Assembly (NCBI GenBank): GCA_937894355.1
Contig: CALCRD010000241.1
Span: 1-11,419, forward strand
Source of the DNA: an uncultured Bacillus sp.
Lineage (GTDB): Bacteria; Bacillota; Bacilli; Bacillales; Cytobacillaceae
Reading direction: 5' to 3'
Length of the DNA stretch: 11,419 bases
Part shown: piece by piece, positions 6,401-11,419 of the stretch
How positions within the stretch are numbered: position 1 is the stretch's first letter
How the letters are laid out: each line of letters begins with the position of its first letter
Notes under the pieces: generated by a model
Databases searched by the model: none
Told to the model about the DNA's origin: nothing
What the model saw: the letters and a program-made list of their open reading frames with translations, nothing else
Position numbers and translations under genes: made by a program

Positions 6401-6580
6401 CGGAAAAACTCCGCTTAATTAGTGAAAATCATCAAAAATGGCTTCAATAGACGGAGAGATTCCGCTTATTGACTCGAAAAACGTGAAAATAAGGGAATTT
6501 GCGATGCATTACCGGAAAAACTCCGCTTATTCCCCTCGAAATGAGCACTATTTTGCATATAACCGGAAAATCTCCGCTAA
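6401..6580. repeat. Four-copy dispersed palindrome family (CGGA...TCCGCTTA)
   Basis: A 17-bp element of the form CGGA-N5-TCCGCTWA occurs at 6401-6417, 6452-6468, 6513-6529 and 6564-6580, with the sequence CGGAAAAACTCCGCTTA in the first and third copies. Each holds a small inverted repeat CGGA/TCCG. Start-to-start distances are 51, 61 and 51 bp. Flanks are partly shared: copies 2 and 3 are followed by TTATT and then CTCGAAA, and copies 3 and 4 are preceded by related TTTGC...CCGG sequence, so the real unit is longer than the core. All copies have the same orientation. Short intergenic repeats of this look are familiar in Bacillus-group genomes, but I cannot name a described family. Confidence 0.88.
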
Positions 6581-6607
6581 TTTTACTGGTGCTGGTCGTG
6601 AGTTGAG

Positions 6608-6631
6608 GTAAAATCCAAAAGCCGATTTTAC
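6608..6631. repeat. 8-bp perfect inverted repeat
   Basis: GTAAAATC (6608-6615) and GATTTTAC (6624-6631) are perfect complements around an 8-nt loop, directly before the small GC hairpin at 6636. The two could form one structured terminator-like unit. Confidence 0.5.
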
Positions 6632-6635
6632 TACC

Positions 6636-6659
6636 AAGGCGCTTGCGCTTTTCTAAATT
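6636..6659 (+). terminator. Weak terminator-like hairpin
   Basis: AAGGCG (6636-6641) pairs with CGCTTTT (6646-6652) around CTTG and is followed by a T-rich stretch. The stem is short. It may be a remnant of a common Bacillus intergenic repeat or a real terminator for transcription crossing this region. Confidence 0.35.
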
Positions 6660-6669
6660 TTTACTTTCG

Positions 6670-6800
6670 GGGAATTGTAGGTTAGAAGTATTGGTAAAAA
6701 AAGTAAATTACCTGAAGAGTTAACATAAAAAGGTTGGGTAATTTACTTTATATGTATTACGATGCTTTCTTTTACAAAGTTACCAGTATAAACAATTCCC
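6670..6800. repeat. 131-bp nested imperfect palindrome (MITE-like or interrupted repeat unit)
   Basis: Three inverted-repeat pairs are nested. The outer is GGGAATTGT (6670-6678) with ACAATTCCC (6792-6800), perfect. The middle is TATTGGTAA (6689-6697) with TTACCAGTA (6780-6788), one mismatch. The inner is AAAGTAAATTACC (6700-6712) with GGTAATTTACTTT (6737-6749), 13 bp perfect around a 24-nt loop. The outer arms are the same arms that define the compact 27-bp units downstream, so this looks like one such unit whose centre has been expanded by exactly 104 bp. There is no coding capacity. Confidence 0.65.
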
Positions 6801-6814
6801 GTTGAGGTCAACAA

Positions 6815-6970
6815 GGGAATCATAGGAGCTGAACAATTCCCGAGAAGCGTGATAAAAGCTATTTAGGGGAATCGTAGAGGGCGAACGATTCCCTTGATGC
6901 CTGATTGAAGCCCTGTAAGGGAATCGTATTGGTCCAACGATTCCCAAGAAGAAAGACAGGGGAATCGTAG
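6815..6970. repeat. Phased array of 27-bp palindromes (GGGAATCGT / ACGATTCCC)
   Basis: Three 27-bp units start at 6815, 6867 and 6919, an exact 52-bp period. Each begins with GGGAATCRT and ends with ACRATTCCC. In units two and three these arms are perfect 9-bp complements; the first unit has A for G in both arms and pairs less well. The central 9 bp differ between units. The two 25-bp spacers agree at about 15 positions, so the whole is a degenerate 52-bp tandem repeat. A lone left arm GGGAATCGTAG at 6960-6970 follows 14 bp after the last unit, just as 14 bp separate the 131-bp palindrome from the first unit. Confidence 0.85.
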
Positions 6971-7098
6971 CAGCAAGTAAAGCAGAAAGTTTGAAAAAAT
7001 TGATATTTAACTGCCAAATTTTACATTTACAATTTGCGGGATGGAAAAGTATTTACAAGTTTTCACAATATCTGTCATCCCCCTCAGTTGTAATTTTA

Positions 7099-7128
7099 TT
7101 GACATTAGAGATAAAAATATAATATAGT
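7099..7128 (+). promoter_or_regulatory. Sigma-A promoter of the marR-MMPL operon
   Basis: A consensus -35 TTGACA (7099-7104) is followed after 18 bp by TATAGT (7123-7128, 5/6). The predicted start is near 7135, about 40 nt before the marR start codon. A perfect TATAAT at 7118-7123 is too close (13 bp) to the -35 to pair with it. Confidence 0.75.
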
Positions 7129-7159
7129 TTAACTTGTGAATAGTTCACCTATTTAACTA
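7125..7159. promoter_or_regulatory. Palindromic operator, probably for MarR autorepression
   Basis: A 35-bp imperfect palindrome is centred at 7142. The inner arms are GTGAA (7136-7140) and TTCAC (7144-7148), and the outer arms TAGTTTAA (7125-7132) and TTTAACTA (7152-7159) share the same centre, giving 12 of 17 matched positions. It overlaps the -10 element and the start site of the marR promoter, where a bound repressor would block transcription. Confidence 0.6.
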
Positions 7160-7175
7160 AAATGGATGTGATTTG

Positions 7176-7634
7176 ATGGATAATGAAAAGATTCAAGATT
7201 TGATTAACCGTTATATAAGAGTATCCTTTTCGGTAACGAAAAAGGCAGAAGGCCTTATTAAGGATCAGATTGGTGATGATTTAACCTATGATCAGCATTA
7301 TACGCTTCGATATATTAAACAAAAAAATAACTGTACTTCTTCAGAATTAGCAGAAGTATTTGCCGTTAACAAAAGTGCGATAACTGCAATTATCACAAGA
7401 TTAGTCGATAAGGGGCTAATCGACAGAACGAGAGATGTCAACGATCGCCGTGTTGTCTATTTAACTTTAACGGAAAATGGCCATGCCTTATTTAATCAAT
7501 GTGAACTGCGAATTCATGATTTAGTTGAAGGGTTCATTACCAAATTCAAAGATGATGAAATCAATAATTTCATTGAAACTTATGAAAAGCTGGAGCAATT
7601 ACTTAATGATATCAAGGAAGGTAGACAAGGATGA
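7176..7634 (+). CDS. MarR-family transcriptional regulator
   Basis: This is a 152-residue cytoplasmic winged-helix regulator that likely acts as a dimeric repressor released by a small ligand. The DNA-binding part spans about residues 52-100: helix 2 TSSELAEVF, recognition helix NKSAITAIITRLVDKGL, and the wing RDVNDRRVVYLTLTENG with the conserved D-x-x-D-R-R pattern. The N- and C-terminal helices form the dimer interface. Start choice: TTG at 7173 is adjacent and in frame, but ATG 7176 is better placed 7 nt after GGATG, part of GGATGTGAT, which matches the anti-SD complement at eight of nine bases. The stop codon overlaps the start of the exporter gene as ATGA. The arrangement matches B. subtilis ydgG-ydgH, though orthology cannot be proven here. 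The palindrome in its promoter suggests autoregulation. Confidence 0.93.
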   Translation: MDNEKIQDLINRYIRVSFSVTKKAEGLIKDQIGDDLTYDQHYTLRYIKQKNNCTSSELAEVFAVNKSAITAIITRLVDKGLIDRTRDVNDRRVVYLTLTENGHALFNQCELRIHDLVEGFITKFKDDEINNFIETYEKLEQLLNDIKEGRQG

Positions 7635-10600
7635 GGTTAATTTTAAAAGGGAAATGGATTGTTTTATTGGCTTGGATTACTATTGTCACGATATTAATGA
7701 TGACAGCACCCAATATGGCCAATTTAGTTCGCGATAAAGGGGACCTTGATGTACCTGAGGGATATACGTCCTCGTTAGCCAATGAAATAGTGGCAGAAAT
7801 GGAAAATGGAAATGAATCGCAGGTTGCCCTGGTTTTCCACAGTGAAAAGAAACTTACCAAAAAAGAACTTTCTGAAGCCAAAAGGGCAATAAATATTTTA
7901 ACAAAAAATAAGGAAAAACTCGGAATTACGGAAATTACCTCCCACTTTAATGAAGCAGCATTAAAGGATCAGCTATTATCAAAAGATGGCAAAACGATCT
8001 TGACTTCAATCATGATTGACATGGGAAATCGGGAGGATAAAGTTGTCGCAAAACAGCTTTACAGTACACTTGAATCGATTAATCTAGAACACTACTATAC
8101 TAGTAGTTGGCTGGTAACCGAGGATTTAAACAACAATGCCCAGGAAGGATTGAAGAAGACTGAAGGAATTACAGTTGTGTTTATTCTTGCTGTTCTGCTG
8201 CTGGTCTTCCGTTCGGTCGTTGCCCCACTAGTTCCTTTAGTCACGGTGGGCTTAACTTACTTAGCATCACAATCAATCGTCGCTTTCCTTGTAGATCAAT
8301 TAAACTTTCCGATTTCATCCTATACGCAGATTTTTTTAGTGGCTGTTTTGTTTGGAATTGGAACAGATTATAGTATTTTACTATTAAGTAGATTTAAAGA
8401 AGAAATTGCCAATAACGAAACTATTACTGATGCCATTGTGGCGACCTATCGTACTGCAGGAAAAACCGTTTATTTTAGCGGATTAGCGGTAATGGTCGGA
8501 TTTTCAGCTATTGGATTATCAGCTTTTAAACTATATCAATCAGCTGCAGCAGTAGCGATAGGGGTAGCACTACTATTGGTCGCCCTTTCTACGATTGTGC
8601 CATTTTTCATGGCTGTGCTGGGCCGACGTTTATTTTGGCCAGCAAAAGGAACTTTGGGGCATAAAGACAGTAAGCTATGGGATATTGTTGGCCGTTTTGC
8701 TTTGAAAAAACCGCTAATCTCGTTGATGATTGTCGCAGCGGTTACGGTACCATTTCTTGCTACCTATGATGGGACGCTTTCTTACAATTCACTAGATGAA
8801 GTGGGAGATAAGGCGGATTCCATCAAAGCCTTTAATATGATTGCAGAAGGTTTTGGTCCAGGTCAATCAATGCCAACGAAAATTGTGATCAAGAATGATG
8901 ACAAAATGGATTCAAGTGAATACTTTGGCTTGGCTGAGAAAATCAGTCAGGATTTAGAAAAAATTTCTGGAGTGGATACGATTCGCTCCGTTACCAGACC
9001 AACTGGAGAACCGCTTGAGGACTTATTTGTTTTCAAACAAGCAGCTACACTTGAGCAGGGTATTGGTGATGGGAACAAGGGGATTAAAACGATAAGTGAT
9101 GGGCTAAGTCAAGCTGGAAACAAGCTTGTAAAATCTGAACCACAACTAAAAGAGGCAACGAATGGAATAGGAAGCTTAGTATCGGGAACGAATGAATTAA
9201 AAACAGGTATGGGTCAATTGCAAAATGGCTTAACCCAAATTGAAACGGGAATTCGCACGGGTTCAATGGGAGCAGCAGAAATTAAAAACCACTTACAAGA
9301 GATAAAAACGAATGCTGAAAAGCTTACGGCGGGTAATGAGCAGTTGTTAGCTGGCTATAAGGGTGCTCAGTCAGGTATTTCAGGCTTGCTAGGTGAGTAT
9401 CAAAAAATCGCAGCCAGTTTACAACAGATTTCTGGTGGACTAGCTTCAGTAGATCAGCATTTTAGTAGACTTGAACAAAAATATCCGGAAATTAACGATG
9501 ATAAGGAAGACTATCTACCTTTAAAAGAGACGATTCTGTTTACCCGTACTGCAACTGGTGAATTATTCGGGAGCTTAGATTACTTGAATAGTAAGCTTGG
9601 AGGAGTTGCTAGCGGAATAAATCAAGCAAATCAGCAGTTTGCTGGCATAATTAATGGACAGCAAGTCATAAATGGCGGAATGGCACAGCTAATTACAGGT
9701 CTTGACCAACTACAGAAGGGAATGGATAGTGCTGCTGAGGGTCAAGGTCAGGTAGTTGATCATATGTCTGAGTTCAGTGATGGAATGTCGACGATTAATA
9801 ATGGTCAGCAAAGGCTCCTTGATGGTTTTTCCGATTTAGGTGGACAAATGAGCCAATTAACTGAGGGACTTGACCAAAGTGTAACTGGATTAACCAAAAT
9901 ACATGATGGGTTAGATTCGGCACAGGATTATTTATCGGATTTGTCTGAGTCGGATCCAAGTATGACTGGAATGTTTATTCCAGAAGAGGTGTTAAACAGT
10001 AAGGATTTTGAAATGGTGCTGGATACGTATTTGTCAGAAAATCGTAAGGTCATGACGATTGATGTTGTTTTCAAAGATAACCCATATTCGAATGGGGCCA
10101 TTGACCGAATTGATGACATCAAACAGTCGATTGAAAAGTCTATAAAAGGAACTAAGCTTGAGAATGCAACTGTTGCTGTTGGGGGAATTACTAGTACAAA
10201 TGCTGACTTAAGTGCAATGTCAAAGGCGGATTATTCCCGGACGGTTGTCTTGATGTTGGTCGGCATTGCGATTATCTTAATCATCATGCTACGATCGTTT
10301 ATCATGCCGGTTTATCTAATCGCTTCTTTGATTATCACGTACTATACAGCGATGTCGGTAACAGAAATGATTTATGTAAATATCCTTGGCTACGATGGAA
10401 TAAGCTGGGCAGTACCTTTCTTTGCTTTTGTTATCCTTGTTGCACTAGGAATTGATTATAGTATCTTCTTAATGGATCGTTTTAAAGAATACCGAGATTT
10501 TCCAGTTAATGAGGCCATGCATTTATCGATGAAGAAAATGGGGACGGTCATTGTTTCGGCAGCGATTATTCTTGGAGGGACTTTTGCCGCAATGATGCCA

Positions 10601-10741
10601 GCAGGAGTTTTATCCTTACTTCAAATTGCCACACTTGTGCTAATTGGATTATTCCTTTATGCCCTGGTGATTTTACCTTTATTTGTCCCAGTGATGGCCA
10701 AGCTTTTCGGCAAAGCAAACTGGTGGCCATTTATAAAATAA
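7631..10741 (+). CDS. MMPL/RND-family membrane exporter with long coiled extracellular loop
   Basis: This is a 1036-residue RND-superfamily transporter of the MMPL type, probably driven by the proton gradient. It has two homologous halves: TM1 at about 9-27, a first outer domain to about 175, TM2-TM7 at 180-378, a very long outer region of about 380-868, then TM8-TM12. Each half carries the MMPL proton-relay motif in its fourth segment: GTDYS with Asp 246 and GIDYS with Asp 942, each followed by (S/D)RFKE. The second outer region contains some 300 residues (about 475-770) of Gly/Gln/Asn-rich helical repeats with periodic hydrophobics, like the pseudo-heptads of YhgE/Pip proteins. B. subtilis YdgH is shorter (about 885 residues). 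Translation is coupled to the upstream MarR gene by a 4-nt overlap. The substrate is unknown; drugs, antimicrobial peptides or lipids are possible. Confidence 0.93.
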   Translation: MRLILKGKWIVLLAWITIVTILMMTAPNMANLVRDKGDLDVPEGYTSSLANEIVAEMENGNESQVALVFHSEKKLTKKELSEAKRAINILTKNKEKLGITEITSHFNEAALKDQLLSKDGKTILTSIMIDMGNREDKVVAKQLYSTLESINLEHYYTSSWLVTEDLNNNAQEGLKKTEGITVVFILAVLLLVFRSVVAPLVPLVTVGLTYLASQSIVAFLVDQLNFPISSYTQIFLVAVLFGIGTDYSILLLSRFKEEIANNETITDAIVATYRTAGKTVYFSGLAVMVGFSAIGLSAFKLYQSAAAVAIGVALLLVALSTIVPFFMAVLGRRLFWPAKGTLGHKDSKLWDIVGRFALKKPLISLMIVAAVTVPFLATYDGTLSYNSLDEVGDKADSIKAFNMIAEGFGPGQSMPTKIVIKNDDKMDSSEYFGLAEKISQDLEKISGVDTIRSVTRPTGEPLEDLFVFKQAATLEQGIGDGNKGIKTISDGLSQAGNKLVKSEPQLKEATNGIGSLVSGTNELKTGMGQLQNGLTQIETGIRTGSMGAAEIKNHLQEIKTNAEKLTAGNEQLLAGYKGAQSGISGLLGEYQKIAASLQQISGGLASVDQHFSRLEQKYPEINDDKEDYLPLKETILFTRTATGELFGSLDYLNSKLGGVASGINQANQQFAGIINGQQVINGGMAQLITGLDQLQKGMDSAAEGQGQVVDHMSEFSDGMSTINNGQQRLLDGFSDLGGQMSQLTEGLDQSVTGLTKIHDGLDSAQDYLSDLSESDPSMTGMFIPEEVLNSKDFEMVLDTYLSENRKVMTIDVVFKDNPYSNGAIDRIDDIKQSIEKSIKGTKLENATVAVGGITSTNADLSAMSKADYSRTVVLMLVGIAIILIIMLRSFIMPVYLIASLIITYYTAMSVTEMIYVNILGYDGISWAVPFFAFVILVALGIDYSIFLMDRFKEYRDFPVNEAMHLSMKKMGTVIVSAAIILGGTFAAMMPAGVLSLLQIATLVLIGLFLYALVILPLFVPVMAKLFGKANWWPFIK

Positions 10742-10753
10742 ATATGTATCTAT

Positions 10754-10790
10754 AACAGACTATCCAGTAAATGGATAGTCTGTTTTCTTA
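10754..10790 (+). terminator. Rho-independent terminator of the marR-MMPL operon
   Basis: AACAGACTATCC (10754-10765) pairs perfectly over 12 bp with GGATAGTCTGTT (10773-10784) around a 7-nt loop, followed by TTCTTATTT. It lies 12 bp after the exporter stop codon. Confidence 0.93.
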
Positions 10791-10897
10791 TTTGGTGGAG
10801 GTAATATGATGAATGCTTATAGGCGGTGGTGAATAGATTGAAATGAGTAGATCCTATATAAACTTATGTACAAAAGTTGAACGAATTAGGAGGAGTA

Positions 10898-10932
10898 GGG
10901 GAATTTCCCGGAGATGATGGGGAGGTTCCCCG
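10898..10932. repeat. Pair of GC-rich palindromes 21 bp apart
   Basis: GGGGAATTTCCCGG (10898-10911) and GGGGAGGTTCCCCG (10919-10932) are related 14-bp elements whose starts are 21 bp apart, two helical turns. The first holds the perfect palindrome GGGAAATTTCCC-like core GGGAATTTCCC, and the second pairs GGGGA with TTCCCC. They lie about 80 bp upstream of the last gene. They may be tandem protein sites or a remnant of a short repeat. Confidence 0.55.
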
Positions 10933-11010
10933 ATATTCTTAGACGAGCTTCGATATGTAAAATATACACTATATTAACTGTCTATATTGTGTTTTAAGGA
11001 GGACTTTTAA

Positions 11011-11419
11011 ATGAAGGCTGAACTTTCCGCTAATCAACAAACGGGGCATTCCATGCAAAATGCTTTTGCTTCTCATTTTGCAAAATCAATGTTCTTAACC
11101 ATTTGTGGACTTATCATCTTAGTGTTTATCGGAACGAGAATGTTTACCCATATTGATTTGAATTTATATGGCTATATGGTTGGGACAATCGTTTTCATTG
11201 GCGGTTTCTTTTATCGGTTTATCGCCTGGGGCGAAAGACCACCAACAAAGATTTTTATCAAAAAAGGTCTAAAACTATTATTCCGAAAATCTACTCCAAA
11301 AACGACTGTTGAGCATTTGGCTACCTACAATTTTATCTGGAATCGCGGGATTTACCGGTGGACGCAGCATGTATTAATTGGCTGGGGCTGTGTTCTTTCT
11401 TGCTTAGTAACTTTTCCGC
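11011..11419 (+). CDS. Multi-pass membrane protein, N-terminal part (possible NarI/HdrE-type cytochrome b)
   Basis: The first 136 residues of a membrane protein are present and the frame is open to the window edge. The ATG has a strong ribosome binding site, AAGGAGG at 10996-11002, with 8-nt spacing. Hydrophobic segments are at about 25-45, 51-72 and 119-136. Between them is a basic cytoplasmic-like stretch (GERPPTKIFIKKGLKLLFRK) and then NFIWNRGIYRWTQHVLIGWG. The pattern R-W-x-x-H-x-L-I-x-W-G entering a membrane helix resembles the start of NarI/HdrE/DsrM-type b-haem membrane subunits, where the His can be a haem ligand. This is a resemblance from memory, not a firm match, and the bulk of the protein lies outside the window. 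It starts a new transcription unit after the exporter terminator. That it is a real gene is near certain; the function is uncertain. Confidence 0.72.
   Translation, partial: MKAELSANQQTGHSMQNAFASHFAKSMFLTICGLIILVFIGTRMFTHIDLNLYGYMVGTIVFIGGFFYRFIAWGERPPTKIFIKKGLKLLFRKSTPKTTVEHLATYNFIWNRGIYRWTQHVLIGWGCVLSCLVTFP

Larger units (their letters stand above)
6197..7098. other. Gene-free, repeat-rich intergenic region
   Basis: About 0.9 kb separates the liv terminator from the marR promoter. Short open frames (for example 6329-6418, 29 codons ending inside a repeat) have no ribosome binding site and no recognisable protein motif. The content is instead several hairpins, four copies of a CGGA...TCCG palindrome, a 131-bp nested palindrome and three compact units plus one half-unit of a GGGAATCGT / ACGATTCCC palindrome family. 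These are listed separately. The stretch 6971-7098 holds nothing else recognisable. Confidence 0.75.

Noticed and set aside
6329..6418. 29-codon ORF ending in RRKNSA
   Set aside because: No ribosome binding site, and its end is just the translation of a CGGA...TCCGCTTA repeat.
6815..6970. CRISPR-like look: 27-bp repeats with 25-bp spacers
   Set aside because: Only the repeat arms are conserved; the centres differ, the spacers are related to each other, spacing drops to 14 bp at both ends, and there are no cas genes.
7135..7148. Second FNR-type box in the marR promoter (TGTGA...TCAC)
   Set aside because: The half-sites are separated by five rather than six bases and lie at the start site; the wider palindrome fits a MarR operator better.
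7525..7737. Open frame across the marR-exporter junction in another frame
   Set aside because: It overlaps two well-supported genes that already account for the sequence, with no start signal of its own.

Overview
The window looks like chromosomal DNA of a low-GC, spore-forming Bacillaceae (Bacillus/Neobacillus-like). The grounds are the AT-rich composition, strong AGGAGG-type ribosome binding sites, TTG start use, sigma-A-like promoters, a CspB-type cold shock protein, a sporulation-kinase-like histidine kinase, and a MarR + MMPL pair arranged like B. subtilis ydgG-ydgH. All genes lie on the + strand. No rRNA, tRNA, CRISPR array, transposase or phage gene was seen.

Layout. (1) 1-749: the 3' end of a PAS-linked sensor histidine kinase, cut by the left edge. 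(2) 896-1096: a cold shock protein with a TTG start and its own terminator. (3) 1146-1478: an AT-rich regulatory region with a CRP/FNR-type palindrome at class II distance from a -10 element, a weak CodY-like site, a 12-bp tandem repeat and a leader hairpin. (4) 1479-6137: a complete branched-chain amino acid ABC transporter in the order livJ-livH-livM-livG-livF, with a structured gap between livJ and livH, short or overlapping junctions afterwards, and a terminator at 6171-6196. (5) 6197-7098: about 0.9 kb without a credible gene, holding two families of short palindromic repeats with helically phased spacing and a 131-bp nested palindrome. (6) 7099-10790: a promoter with an overlapping palindromic operator, a MarR regulator translationally coupled to a 1036-residue MMPL/RND exporter, and a strong terminator. 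(7) 10791-11010: an intergenic region with two phased GC-rich palindromes. (8) 11011-11419: the start of a membrane protein cut by the right edge, possibly a NarI/HdrE-type cytochrome b.

How the genes work together. LivJ is a lipoprotein that captures a ligand outside the cell. LivH and LivM form the channel and LivG and LivF supply ATP hydrolysis. The livJ-livH gap is a likely place to set more LivJ than permease. The MarR protein probably represses its own operon until an inducer releases it, raising the exporter. The kinase, the Csp gene and the last gene appear to be separate transcription units.

The most unusual content is non-coding: the phased palindrome arrays between livF and marR, the CRP/FNR-like box upstream of livJ, and alternative RNA pairings in the livJ-livH gap. 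No clearly new protein system is visible.
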